Assembly (NCBI GenBank): GCA_965279085.1
Contig: OZ257149.1
Span: 3,658,001-3,722,000, forward strand
Source: UBA7672 sp965279085
Lineage (GTDB): Bacteria > Pseudomonadota > Alphaproteobacteria > Caulobacterales > Hyphomonadaceae
DNA length: 64,000 nt
Direction: 5' to 3'
Shown: positions 48,252 through 57,099 of the stretch, one piece after another
How positions within the stretch are numbered: the first letter of the stretch is position 1
Layout: every line of letters starts with the position of its first letter
The notes under the pieces: model-generated
What the model was told of the DNA's origin: nothing
Seen by the model: the letters and a program-made list of their open reading frames with translations, nothing else
The model's database searches: none
Translations under genes and position numbers: made by a program

Positions 48252-48563
48252 TTAACGCAAGGGTGAAGGCGCGTCGACCATTACGGCAGGTTCCGATGCA
48301 GGCGCCATGCTCTCGGCTCGCGTGGTGGGGAACTGGGGCGGAGGCGGCCCGATGCACCGCAGCAGAAGGCGGGCGCGGTCTTCCTGGCTCACGGCATCAT
48401 CGATTAGTTCATCCAGTGGCGTATCGGGCGAAGGCTCAGCAGCGGCCGGCGCGGGCTGCGCGTTCAGCGAAAGCTGGTTGGTCTGCGCGAAGGTCGGAGA
48501 AGAGAGCAGCACGGCGATGACAATCGCGGCGCCGGTAATCGTGAGGGCTCGGTTCATGTTCAT
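48252..48563 (-). CDS. Small exported protein, unknown
   Basis: The 103-residue protein starts at the ATG at 48563, with GGGAGG just upstream; an in-frame GTG six bases earlier sits inside that signal. It has a signal peptide (ALTITGAAIVIAVLLSSPTF) and a Pro/Ala-rich mature part with PLDELIDDAVSQEDRARLLL, then RCIGPPPPQFPTT. It is the first of three small secreted proteins in a row on this strand. No family is recognised. Confidence 0.55.
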   Translation of the reverse strand: MNMNRALTITGAAIVIAVLLSSPTFAQTNQLSLNAQPAPAAAEPSPDTPLDELIDDAVSQEDRARLLLRCIGPPPPQFPTTRAESMAPASEPAVMVDAPSPLR

Positions 48564-48669
48564 CTTCACCTCCCGTTTGAAGATGACCGAGCTTGCTGTC
48601 CGCCTGCGGCGGATTACGGGGGTAAAATGGGGAGATGCTGGGGCGAAAGATTAACTCGGCGGACGCGTG

Positions 48670-49725
48670 TTAATGTTGCGGCGCGGCCTGCATGAGCTTT
48701 TCCCAGAGATGCTGGTCGAACTCGCGGTCCGGCGCGGCTTGCCCCGTGCGCACAACGATCAGCTTGCGGCTGGGCACGACATAGAGCTTGCGATCCTGCG
48801 CGCCCATTGCGGCGACCATGTCGGCAGGCGCCGCTTGGATGAACTGTCCCGGACGGCGCGAACCATTGGCGCTTGCCACTTCAGTGCTGCCGTTCAGCCA
48901 CCAGAGATGTCCGTAGGCCGGATTGGTCTTGGAGCGCACGAACAGCGCATCGAGTTGCGCCTTCGAGATCACGCGCGTTCCATCCGCCGCAACGCCGCCA
49001 TCGAGCACGAGCTGTCCCATGCGCGCGATGTCGCGCGGCGTGGTGGCAAGGCCGGTGGGGTTGCCCGAGTCCGCCAGCGCGCGGGGCCGCTTGCGCCAGG
49101 CCGTGTCCTTCATGCCGGCCGGAGCAGCGAGCCAGTCCTGCGTCAGCTGATCGAGCGGCAGTTTCGACGCGCCTTCAAGCACGCGTTTCATAACGGCGTA
49201 GGCCGGCGTGTTGTAGAAGAACTTCGTGTCGGGCGCCGCTTCGTAGCTGAGGTTCTCCTTCAGCCCGGAGTTCATCTCTATCAGGTTGCGAACGCGGATC
49301 GCGGCTTCCTGTTCAGCGGTTGCTTTCGACCATCCCGTGCCAGTGTAGGCGGAGACAGGCTTCGAGAGGTCGAGCAGGCCCTTGTCGATGGCGATGCCGG
49401 CAAGCAGGGCGACGAAGCTTTTCTGCTGCGAGGCGACGTCCTCCAGCAGCGCGCCACCGGCGGCCGTGCCGTGGACGAAGTTCGCGCGGAATGTTTCGGC
49501 GTCGTCGGGCAGCGGCCAGTATTTCTGAACCACGACGCGATTGTCTTGGATGATGACGAAGCCGGTCGATTTCTGCGTGCCTACCCAATCTACAACTTCA
49601 GAGAGGCTGGCCTTCCAGCCGGCGTCGGTCGCGGAGATCGTGGCGGGTTCGCCACTGCCTGTGACGGGCGATGTCGTGCAAGCGGCCAACGCCAGCGCGG
49701 CGATGAGGGCGAGGGGCTTCAGCAT
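48670..49725 (-). CDS. Lipoprotein serine hydrolase, beta-lactamase/PBP4-like
   Basis: The 351-residue protein has a lipobox (LALAACTTS) and the serine beta-lactamase-like fold. The SxxK nucleophile motif is SQQK in DVASQQKSFVALLAG, and the YxN motif is in KFFYNTPAYAV. Such proteins are usually carboxylesterases, D-amino peptidases or 6-aminohexanoate hydrolases rather than true lactamases. It is anchored in the envelope; GGGAGA precedes the ATG. The exact activity is unknown. Confidence 0.88.
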   Translation of the reverse strand: MLKPLALIAALALAACTTSPVTGSGEPATISATDAGWKASLSEVVDWVGTQKSTGFVIIQDNRVVVQKYWPLPDDAETFRANFVHGTAAGGALLEDVASQQKSFVALLAGIAIDKGLLDLSKPVSAYTGTGWSKATAEQEAAIRVRNLIEMNSGLKENLSYEAAPDTKFFYNTPAYAVMKRVLEGASKLPLDQLTQDWLAAPAGMKDTAWRKRPRALADSGNPTGLATTPRDIARMGQLVLDGGVAADGTRVISKAQLDALFVRSKTNPAYGHLWWLNGSTEVASANGSRRPGQFIQAAPADMVAAMGAQDRKLYVVPSRKLIVVRTGQAAPDREFDQHLWEKLMQAAPQH

Positions 49726-49794
49726 GGGCGTCTCCCGGAATCGTCTTTGTCCGAAGTGTTACCGGATAGTACCGAACAACGCCAGTTGTGCCGA

Positions 49795-50175
49795 TCAACC
49801 TTCCTTGAGGCCGGCCGTCGATGCGAGTCTGTAAAAGCACGACCGGCGGCCCGTGTGACAGGCAGCGCCCGTCTGACGGACCTTGAGAAGCACGGCGTCC
49901 TGATCGCAGTCGACGCGGATCTCGGCGACGTGCTGTTCGTGGCCCGACGTGTCGCCCTTGCGCCAGAGCGCCCTGCGCGAGCGGGACCAGTAGACGGCGC
50001 GGCCGGTATCGATGGTCTGCTGCAGCGCCTTGGCGTTCATCCACGCCAGCATCAGCACTTCGCCCGTATCGGCATCCTGGGCGATCGCGGCGATGAGGCC
50101 ATCAGCATCGAATTTTGGGCGAAGCTCGATTGTCTCATCCTGGGCGGAGCCGGAAAGGGGCGGGGCGAATGTCAT
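49795..50175 (-). CDS. hisI: Phosphoribosyl-AMP cyclohydrolase
   Basis: HisI opens the adenine ring of phosphoribosyl-AMP, the third step of histidine synthesis. The 126-residue product is the monofunctional form without a HisE domain. Motifs are VLMLAWMNAKALQQTIDTGR, VYWSRSRRALWRKGDTSGH and the zinc/magnesium site in RVDCDQDAVLLKV and GAACHTGRRSCFYR, with the three catalytic cysteines. No other his gene is in the window, so it is separate from the histidine operon. Confidence 0.95.
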   Translation of the reverse strand: MTFAPPLSGSAQDETIELRPKFDADGLIAAIAQDADTGEVLMLAWMNAKALQQTIDTGRAVYWSRSRRALWRKGDTSGHEQHVAEIRVDCDQDAVLLKVRQTGAACHTGRRSCFYRLASTAGLKEG

Positions 50176-50207
50176 GCCCCGCCGCTTAGCGCGAAATCAG
50201 GACGGCG

Positions 50208-50936
50208 TCACGAGCGGGTCGCGTGTTCGATGACGATGTCCGTCCAGAGCTTCTGGACCTCGCCGATGCCTTCCTCGAACGCCTTGGTCTCGGCGCGCAT
50301 GCGCGCCTTGTCGGCGGCGTCAGCAGTGGCCCAGATGTTGGAGCGTTGCTGTTCGGAGGCGGTCGTTTCGCCCGTGCCGTAGATGAAGCCGGTACGCACG
50401 TCGATCACGGCGAAGGACAGCGTCGAGGTGACGATGGCGTTCTCGGTGTCGAACATGCCGAGCGAGATCGTCTGCAGCGGCCCGATCTGCTGCGATTCAC
50501 GGCGGAAGGCCGTATCCAGCGTGTAGACCAGCAGTGCGTCCGCCTTCAGTTGGGCGGCCGACTGGCGCAGGTCGCGCGTCGATTGCAGGTTGGTCGGCAG
50601 GAGGATGCGGGCCATCGGAGCGACGGCGGCGATGCGTGGCATCGTCGAGAGCTTCTTGAACGAGTCCTCGTTCTCGATGTCGCGGACGGTGACAACGCTG
50701 AACCTGCCGCTGCCATAGCCGGCATTGGTCATCGACTGATAACCCGAGGCTGCAACACGCGCGACGGCGAGGCGCGCCGGGAAGATCATGGCCGGTTCGC
50801 GCTTGTACGCTTCGGCGATGTCTTCGTCCTTCTCGGAGATGGAAGCCAGCGAAACGCCGCCGGCGGGTGTGGTGTAGTGCGTCGCGCAGGCCCCGAGGAA
50901 AGCGAGGCAGGCGGCGGCCAGGATGAATTGTTTCAT
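50208..50936 (-). CDS. Lipoprotein of unknown function
   Basis: The 242-residue protein has a lipobox (LAFLGACATH) and GAGGGGACTT before the ATG. The core, LARVAASGYQSM-like at the start (ARLAVARVAASGYQ), then LKADALLVYTLDTAFRR and LSFAVIDVRTGFIYGTGETT, resembles the CsgG/LpoB fold, in which a strand pair surrounds a periplasmic nucleotide-fold domain. That is a weak structural guess. The C-terminal helix is charged. Confidence 0.65.
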   Translation of the reverse strand: MKQFILAAACLAFLGACATHYTTPAGGVSLASISEKDEDIAEAYKREPAMIFPARLAVARVAASGYQSMTNAGYGSGRFSVVTVRDIENEDSFKKLSTMPRIAAVAPMARILLPTNLQSTRDLRQSAAQLKADALLVYTLDTAFRRESQQIGPLQTISLGMFDTENAIVTSTLSFAVIDVRTGFIYGTGETTASEQQRSNIWATADAADKARMRAETKAFEEGIGEVQKLWTDIVIEHATRS

Positions 50937-51047
50937 TGAAGTCCCCTCATTCAGCGTGCGCGAAGGAAGGTCGCCAAGCGTGGCGAATATGCGGCTCTCC
51001 TAGGGCGCTCTCTTGAAACCTGACGGGCTGCGCGCCACGGTCTCGCG

Positions 51048-51956
51048 ATGAAACAGATTCTGGCGAGCGTGCTTCTGATGACCATGGCGGGTTGCGCGAG
51101 CGCGCTGCCGGTCGATGTCTCTTCGCCCGCTGCGGATTGTTCGCCGTCAGGGTGGGATCGCGCGAAGCTCGATGCGCTGAAGGGTGCGAAATTCGAGATC
51201 GCGGATGAGGCCACGCGGCAAACCTTCGCGAAGGCGATCGTGGCGTGCCTCGCGAGTCCCGATCCGGCGCTGCGCGACGGGATTGCGTATGAAGCGCTGA
51301 CCCACATGCTGCGCGGCAAGCAGCTGAGCGTCGAGACCACGCGCGCGCTGAAGGCAGATCTGCTCGCGCGGCTCGCGGGCCCCGAAGGCGACGGGTTCGC
51401 GCGCTCGTTCGCGGCGCTGGCCCTGTCGGAAGTCGCGCGGACGGATCGGATCGAAGCATGGATGAGCGAAGACGAGCTGATCGCGCTTCTCGTCGATGCG
51501 CAGCATTGGTTCATCAACATCTCGGACTATCGGGGCTTCGATCCCCGCGACGGCTGGCGACATGCCGTGGCGCACGGATCGGACCTGCTGATGCAGCTGG
51601 CCCTCAATCCGCGTATCGACGCGGAAGGGTTGCGGCTGATCGTGTCGGCTGTGGGCGTGCAGGTTGCGCCGAAAGGCCATGCCTATGTGTTCGGCGAAAG
51701 CGACAGGCTGGCGCGGCCCGTCCTGGTCGCCGCGGCGCGGGGCGGGCTGAGCGAGGCGCAGTGGAGCGAGTGGCTGAAGGCGATCGCAACGCCGCCGGAA
51801 AGCATCGACCTGTTCGGCTCTGCCGAAGGACTCGCGTGGCGGCACGATGCCGACGCGTTCCTGCGGACGCTCTATGTGAATGCCAGGCTCGGCTCCGATC
51901 CGGCGGACGACGTCATATTGCCAGCGGTGGAGGCGGCGCTGAAGGCGATGCCTTAG
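51048..51956 (+). CDS. DUF2785-like lipoprotein
   Basis: The 302-residue protein has a lipobox (MTMAGCAS) and a helical body: LTHMLRGKQLSVETTRALKA, FARSFAALALSEVARTDRIE, then the family-like stretch ISDYRGFDPRDGWRHAVAHG followed by SDLLMQLALNP. These match what I recall of DUF2785, a helical-repeat family of unknown role. Its 3' end overlaps the convergent next gene by 44 bases. No catalytic residues are identifiable. Confidence 0.7.
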   Translation: MKQILASVLLMTMAGCASALPVDVSSPAADCSPSGWDRAKLDALKGAKFEIADEATRQTFAKAIVACLASPDPALRDGIAYEALTHMLRGKQLSVETTRALKADLLARLAGPEGDGFARSFAALALSEVARTDRIEAWMSEDELIALLVDAQHWFINISDYRGFDPRDGWRHAVAHGSDLLMQLALNPRIDAEGLRLIVSAVGVQVAPKGHAYVFGESDRLARPVLVAAARGGLSEAQWSEWLKAIATPPESIDLFGSAEGLAWRHDADAFLRTLYVNARLGSDPADDVILPAVEAALKAMP

Positions 51957-52455
51957 CTTTCGGCTTCACGCGTTGGAAGCTGACGAGCCGCAGGATGATG
52001 ATCGCGGTGATGATGCACGGCCCGGCGAAGATCAACGACGCACGGATATAGGAGCCGGAGACCTGCACGGCCGCCTCGAAACTGTAGATCGGATACCAGC
52101 CGAGCAGACCCAGCGAATCGCCCTGCTGCTGGAAATACCACGAGATCAGCGCATAGACCGGGCCGGTCACGGCGCAGGCGCCGAGCACGCTGAAGATGAC
52201 AAAGGCCGACAGCGCGGAAATCCCGTAGCCGCCCTCGCGCACGAAGAACATCGCGAACAGGATGCCGAGTTCGAGCGGCGCGGCAACGTGCCAGGCCCAG
52301 ACGGCGTAGTTGAATTCGCTGATGCCCCACAGATGATGAACGAAGAATCCGGCCGGATTGCCCGGCCCGGCCGCCAACCAGCCGATCAGGCACAATATTC
52401 TCGCCGGCTGCCGGAATTCGAGCATGCCGCTGGCGTTGACGTAACTGGACGGCAT
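51913..52455 (-). CDS. Polytopic membrane protein, unknown
   Basis: The 180-residue protein has GGGGAGA before the start and five hydrophobic segments, including ILCLIGWLAAGPGNPAGFFV, APLELGILFAMFFV, ALSAFVIFSVLGACAVTGPV and IRASLIFAGPCIITAIIILR. The C-terminal tail is Lys then Pro/Ala-rich and overlaps the end of the convergent DUF2785-like gene by 44 bases. No family is recognised. Confidence 0.65.
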   Translation of the reverse strand: MPSSYVNASGMLEFRQPARILCLIGWLAAGPGNPAGFFVHHLWGISEFNYAVWAWHVAAPLELGILFAMFFVREGGYGISALSAFVIFSVLGACAVTGPVYALISWYFQQQGDSLGLLGWYPIYSFEAAVQVSGSYIRASLIFAGPCIITAIIILRLVSFQRVKPKAKASPSAPPPPLAI

Positions 52456-52524
52456 TCTGTCTCCCCCGTGGTGGGAGGAGGCTAAAACGCCGGAGCGCGG
52501 ATGTGAAGCTGAGTTCCGCCCGGT

Positions 52525-53139
52525 CTACCGGCCCGACAGGCGCAGGAAGCGCTCACGCAGTTCCTTGTCGGACTTGAAGACGCCCGAGAACTGCGTGGTG
52601 ATGGTCGAGACGTTCGGGTGGTGAACGCCGCGCGTCGTCATGCACTCGTGCTTCGCGTCGATCAGCACGGCGGCGCCCATCGGCTTCAGCGTGTCCTGGA
52701 TCGCGTTGAGGATCTGCGAGGTCATGGTCTCCTGGGTCTGGAGCCGCTTGGCGTAGATCTCGACCACGCGGGCGAGCTTCGAGATGCCGACGACATTGTC
52801 GAGCGGCATGTAGGCGACGCACGCCTTGCCGAGGAACGGGGCCATGTGGTGTTCGCAATGGGATTCGACGTCGATGTCGCGGAGCATGACGATGTCGTCG
52901 TAGCCCTTCACGTCCTCGAACACGCGCGAGAGGTAATCTTTGGGGTTTTCATTGTAGCCCTTGAACCATTCCTCGTAGGCGTCGACGACGCGTCCGGGCG
53001 TGTCGATCAGGCCTTCACGCTTGGGGTCATCGCCGGCCCAGGCGATGAGGGTGCGGACCGCATCCTCGGCTTCGTCCCGGGAGGGGCGCTTGAATGGCTC
53101 AGTCTCGGCCTTGGCCTTGCCTTTGATCACGGCGTCCAT
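52525..53139 (-). CDS. folE: GTP cyclohydrolase I
   Basis: FolE converts GTP to dihydroneopterin triphosphate, the first step of folate synthesis. The 204-residue protein starts at 53139 (AAAGGATC upstream); 16 more upstream residues are possible but unlikely. The zinc site is in DVESHCEHHMAPFLG (Cys and His) and a further Cys in DAKHECMTTRGV. Other motifs are REGLIDTPGRV, GISKLARVVEIYAKRLQTQE and VHHPNVSTITTQFSG. It is divergent from cysS. Confidence 0.96.
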   Translation of the reverse strand: MDAVIKGKAKAETEPFKRPSRDEAEDAVRTLIAWAGDDPKREGLIDTPGRVVDAYEEWFKGYNENPKDYLSRVFEDVKGYDDIVMLRDIDVESHCEHHMAPFLGKACVAYMPLDNVVGISKLARVVEIYAKRLQTQETMTSQILNAIQDTLKPMGAAVLIDAKHECMTTRGVHHPNVSTITTQFSGVFKSDKELRERFLRLSGR

Positions 53140-53344
53140 GGCCGATCCTTTCGTTACTGGGGCGCTGTTTTCCTTGGAAAACGTCACCCGGGCATCACGA
53201 CACCCTCGTCATACGTAACAACGCCCAATCAGATTGATCAGGCATGGCGTGCGTGACACATAGGCGCCTCTTGCGGAAACGCCAACAGCACACCGCCGCA
53301 AAACCCTTATTGAATATTCCTAACGGAACGAAAAGACCGGCTAA

Positions 53345-54718
53345 ATGGACATCCGTCTCCACAACACGCTGGCGCGCGAAAAGCAGGTGTTTTCGCCCCA
53401 AAACCCGCGGCGGGTGACGATGTACGTCTGCGGACCGACCGTTTATTCCTACGCCCATATCGGCAACGCGCGGCCTCCCGTCGCATTCGACGTCCTGTTT
53501 CGCCTGCTGCGGGCAAAGTACGGGGCGGACCACGTGGTTTACGCCTCGAACATCACCGACGTGGACGACAAGATCATCGCCGCCGCAGCGGAAACCGGCC
53601 GTCCGATCGCGGAGATAACCGCCCTTTATGAGCGGATTTATCGTGAGGACATCGGGGCGCTGGGCGTGATCGAGCCGATCCACCGTCCGCACGCGACCGA
53701 GCATGTCGGCGGGATGATCGAGATCATCGAGACGCTGATCGCCAAGGGTCACGCCTATCCCGGCAAGGACGGTGTTTTGTTCGACGTGCCGTCCATGGGC
53801 GACTACGGCAAGCTCTCGGGCCGCAGCCGGGACGACATGGTGGCGGGCGCGCGCGTGGAGGTCGATGCCGGTAAGAAAGACCCGGCGGACTTCGCGCTGT
53901 GGAAGGCGGCCAAGCCTGGCGAGCCGAAGGAGGCGCGCTGGGACTCGCCGTGGGGCGAGGGCAGGCCGGGCTGGCATATCGAATGCTCCGCCATGGCCAA
54001 GGCCGTGCTGGGCGAGACGATCGACATCCATGCCGGCGGGCTCGACCTGATCTTCCCGCACCATGAGAACGAGATCGCGCAGAGCGAGTGCGCCCACGGC
54101 AAGCCGATGGCGCGCTACTGGGTCCACAACGGCTTCCTGTCGATGGACTCGGAGAAGATGTCCAAGTCCCTCGGCAATGTGAAGCTGATCCACGAGCTGC
54201 TGAAGCTGCACGATGGCGAGACGCTGCGGCTGGCGCTGCTGTCGGCGCACTATCGCGGGCCGCTTGATTTCACGGAGTCGCTACTCAACCAGAGCAAGGC
54301 GACGCTGGACCGGCTCTACAATGCGCTGCGCCGGATGAAGGACGCAGACGCGGATGACGTCGGCGCGCCGAAGGCTGTGTTCGCGGCGCTGTGCGACGAT
54401 CTCAACACGCCGATCGCGCTGGCCGAGCTTTCCGCCTTGGCGACGGAGGCCAACAAGTCCGAGCCGCAGGACTGGCCGAGGCTCAAGGGGCAGATGCTGG
54501 CGGCGGGCGCGTTGCTCGGGCTGCTGCAGCGCGATCCGGACGATTGGGCGCGGGGCGATGCCTCGGACGCGCAGCGGATCGATGACATGGTGGCGCAGCG
54601 GCTGGCGGCGCGGAAGGCGAAGGACTTCGCCGAAGCCGACCGCATCCGGAAAGAGCTGGCGGCGCAAGGCATCGAGATCATGGACGGGCCGGATGGCTCG
54701 ACATGGCGCAGACTATAG
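53345..54718 (+). CDS. cysS: Cysteinyl-tRNA synthetase
   Basis: The 457-residue class I enzyme charges tRNA-Cys. The signature HIGN is in VCGPTVYSYAHIGNARP, whose first Cys binds the catalytic zinc with the later WHIECSAMA and HHENEIAQSEC ligands. KMSKSLGN follows. The C-terminal anticodon-binding part ends with FAEADRIRKELAAQGIEIMD. Length is normal. The gap to the divergent folE is 205 bases. Confidence 0.97.
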   Translation: MDIRLHNTLAREKQVFSPQNPRRVTMYVCGPTVYSYAHIGNARPPVAFDVLFRLLRAKYGADHVVYASNITDVDDKIIAAAAETGRPIAEITALYERIYREDIGALGVIEPIHRPHATEHVGGMIEIIETLIAKGHAYPGKDGVLFDVPSMGDYGKLSGRSRDDMVAGARVEVDAGKKDPADFALWKAAKPGEPKEARWDSPWGEGRPGWHIECSAMAKAVLGETIDIHAGGLDLIFPHHENEIAQSECAHGKPMARYWVHNGFLSMDSEKMSKSLGNVKLIHELLKLHDGETLRLALLSAHYRGPLDFTESLLNQSKATLDRLYNALRRMKDADADDVGAPKAVFAALCDDLNTPIALAELSALATEANKSEPQDWPRLKGQMLAAGALLGLLQRDPDDWARGDASDAQRIDDMVAQRLAARKAKDFAEADRIRKELAAQGIEIMDGPDGSTWRRL

Positions 54719-54822
54719 GCCGGCAGGGTTGCGCACAGGCGGCTGCGCCGCGTCCCTTTGACGGGGCGATGGCGCGGCCTATGCTTGGCGCGTTGGGACA
54801 GGTTCCCAGGAAGGGTTAGGCC

Positions 54823-55254
54823 ATGAGGCTGATCGTCGGGGTTATTGCTGCGCTGGCCGTGGCGGCGTGTACGTCCAATCCGATCCAGGGCGGGCCGCGT
54901 CCGCCACAGGGCGCGGGGCCGGCCGGCACGCAGTTCGGCTTCTGGGATCGCGACGCGGAAGGGGCGGTGGACGCCTCGTTCCGCAGCTATGTTACGCGCG
55001 CTTACAACGCGGGCGATGAGGCGAGTGCGCGGACGGCGCTGGAGCAGGACGGCTTCAAGTGCAGGGACGGCAACCGGCCGGACGGGCGGCCCGTGCCGGT
55101 GCTGGAGTGCGAGCGGCTGTATTCCTTCGAGAACGATGTGCACGCGTGGACGGTCGAGTTCTGGCCGAACGAGCCGGAACCGCGTGCGCACTACGCCCGC
55201 ACGCACATCCGCGACACGACACGCAACTACAAGCCCAAGCGCGGCGGAGGCTGA
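54823..55254 (+). CDS. Lipoprotein of unknown function
   Basis: The 143-residue protein has a lipobox (AALAVAACTSNP) and a small domain: FGFWDRDAEGAVDASFRSYV, then ALEQDGFKCRDGNRPDGRPV and VLECERLYSFENDVHAWTVE. Two cysteines may form a disulfide. It is followed at once by the CHAD gene, whose TTG start is four bases after the stop. No family is recognised. Confidence 0.65.
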   Translation: MRLIVGVIAALAVAACTSNPIQGGPRPPQGAGPAGTQFGFWDRDAEGAVDASFRSYVTRAYNAGDEASARTALEQDGFKCRDGNRPDGRPVPVLECERLYSFENDVHAWTVEFWPNEPEPRAHYARTHIRDTTRNYKPKRGGG

Positions 55255-55258
55255 CGCG

Positions 55259-56119
55259 TTGAGCTTTGTCCTTGCTCCTTCGGAGACCCCCGGCGCCGGG
55301 CTGATACGCGTGCTACGCGAGCAGGCGGAGAAGCTGTCGGCCGAGTGCATCGAGGCGAACGTCGACGTCGCCGCGTTCGCGCACAAGGCGCGTGTACGCT
55401 GCAAGCGGGCGCGGGCCGTGCTGCGGCTGGCGCGGCCGCTGATGGGCGGCAAGGCGTTCCGGAGCGAGAATGAATGGTGGCGCGATCAGGCAAGGCTTCT
55501 GTCGGATCTGCGCGACGCCGATGCGCGTCTGGAAGCTCTGGATTCGCTGCGACCCTTTCTGGTGGGGCGGATCGGGACCGAGAACACGCGCAAGCTGGCC
55601 GAGCGGTTCGAGCGTGGACGCACGTCGGTCGAGGCCGGGGAGGCTATCGCAACCTTCATCAAGGCGATCGACGACCGGGCGGACGACCTGATCCCGGAAC
55701 TCCCGGCGGGTTCGGCAGCGGACATGGTCAACGCGCTGGGCGAGACATACCGGCTGGCGCGAAAGACGATGAAGGTGGCGCTGGAAGAACAGGAACCGGA
55801 ACTGCTGCACGAATGGCGAAAGCAGGCGAAGTATCACGCGCTGCAGACCCGGTTGCTGAGGCTGACTTTCCCTGATGCGCTAGACAAGCGCGTAGCGGCG
55901 GTTCGCGATCTGGCCGAGCTGTTAGGCGAAGCGCAGGACATCGAGATCGTGGCGGCCGGCGCGAAAGGCTGGCGCGAACGGCCGCAGGGCTTCTTCGAAG
56001 TGCTGGAGGCGCGTCGCAAGGCGATGGTGACGGGCGCGCGGGCGGCGGGCGCGGCGCTGTTCGCGGAGAAGCCGAAGGCGTGGATGCGGCAGCTGTCGCC
56101 GCCCGTGCTGGCGGAATAG
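55259..56119 (+). CDS. CHAD-domain protein
   Basis: The 286-residue protein starts at TTG (SFVLAPSETPGAG) with GGCGGAGG eight bases upstream, so it follows the lipoprotein gene almost directly. It consists of helical CHAD repeats rich in conserved His and basic residues: FAHKARVRCKRARAVLRLAR, then LHEWRKQAKYHALQTRLLRL. CHAD domains bind polyphosphate and often accompany polyphosphate enzymes, but none is next to it. It ends two bases before the next gene, so an operon of three is likely. Confidence 0.87.
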   Translation: MSFVLAPSETPGAGLIRVLREQAEKLSAECIEANVDVAAFAHKARVRCKRARAVLRLARPLMGGKAFRSENEWWRDQARLLSDLRDADARLEALDSLRPFLVGRIGTENTRKLAERFERGRTSVEAGEAIATFIKAIDDRADDLIPELPAGSAADMVNALGETYRLARKTMKVALEEQEPELLHEWRKQAKYHALQTRLLRLTFPDALDKRVAAVRDLAELLGEAQDIEIVAAGAKGWRERPQGFFEVLEARRKAMVTGARAAGAALFAEKPKAWMRQLSPPVLAE

Positions 56120-56121
56120 CA

Positions 56122-57060
56122 ATGAAGCGGTTTGCAGGTCTTGTGCTGGCGGCGGCAACGCTCGGCGGCTGCATGGTCGTGAACATCGACGAGACGACGG
56201 TTTTCTATCCGGTGGCTTACGATCCGGCGCTGGCGCAGCAGACCGGCGAGACGATGACGGGCGAAAAGGCGTTCGCCTCGCAGGAAGCGTGGACCAGCGT
56301 CTGGACGCAGCGCGCCAGGAAAGGCCAGCTCCCTGCAGCGGTCGCGGCCTTTCAACCGGCGAAAGTGGAGCACGCGCGCTTCGCCACAATCTCTGGCGGT
56401 ATCCAGTACACGCTGGTCACGCACGCGACGCCTCAGGATACGCTGATCGTCCGTTGCGGCGGCAATTCCACGACGCGCCAGCATTCGGGCTACAAGTACG
56501 CGATCATGGCCGCGCCCTATTGCGACGTCCTGATGTTCGATTATCCCGGTTATGGCGAGACGGGAGGCGATGCGACGCCGGCGCGCTTCCAGCAGATGAG
56601 CGAGGAGCTGATCCCGCTGATCCGCGAGAAGCTGGCGGGGCGGAAGCTGGTTCTGTGGGGGCATTCGCTCGGCGGCTTCGTGTGCTCGCAGCTGACCAGC
56701 CTGATGCCGGAGGCGGACGGGCTGATCATCGAGACCTCAGCGCGCAATGCGCGGGAAGTCGCGCAGGCGTGGACGCCCTGGTACGCGGCGCCGTTCGTGC
56801 GGATCGAGATCGCGGAAGGCTTCGGCAGTCAGGACACGGCCAATGCGCTGAAAGCGTTCAAGGGGCCGGTGCTGGTGCTGGGCGCGGAAAATGACGAGAC
56901 GCTGCCTGTGCAGCTGGCGCGCTCGGTCGGCAAGGCGCTGAAGGACCAGGGCAACGATGCCGAATACATCGAGTTCAAGGGCGGCGGGCACTCCAACCTG
57001 GTGCTGCAGCCAAGCTTCGCGCCGGCGATTGCCGCGTTCTTCGCCAAGGTGAAGAACTGA
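56122..57060 (+). CDS. Lipoprotein alpha/beta hydrolase
   Basis: The 312-residue protein starts at 56122 and has a lipobox (ATLGGCMV). The alpha/beta-hydrolase core has the nucleophile elbow LWGHSLGGFV (Ser), an oxyanion-hole region in TLIVRCGGNSTTRQ, the acid in VLGAENDETLPV, and the catalytic His in GGGHSNLVLQ. It is a secreted, membrane-anchored esterase or peptidase of unknown substrate. It is two bases downstream of the CHAD gene. Confidence 0.87.
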   Translation: MKRFAGLVLAAATLGGCMVVNIDETTVFYPVAYDPALAQQTGETMTGEKAFASQEAWTSVWTQRARKGQLPAAVAAFQPAKVEHARFATISGGIQYTLVTHATPQDTLIVRCGGNSTTRQHSGYKYAIMAAPYCDVLMFDYPGYGETGGDATPARFQQMSEELIPLIREKLAGRKLVLWGHSLGGFVCSQLTSLMPEADGLIIETSARNAREVAQAWTPWYAAPFVRIEIAEGFGSQDTANALKAFKGPVLVLGAENDETLPVQLARSVGKALKDQGNDAEYIEFKGGGHSNLVLQPSFAPAIAAFFAKVKN

Positions 57061-57099
57061 AGCCTTGATCGCCGCGCCGTTAGCGCCGACATAGCGACC

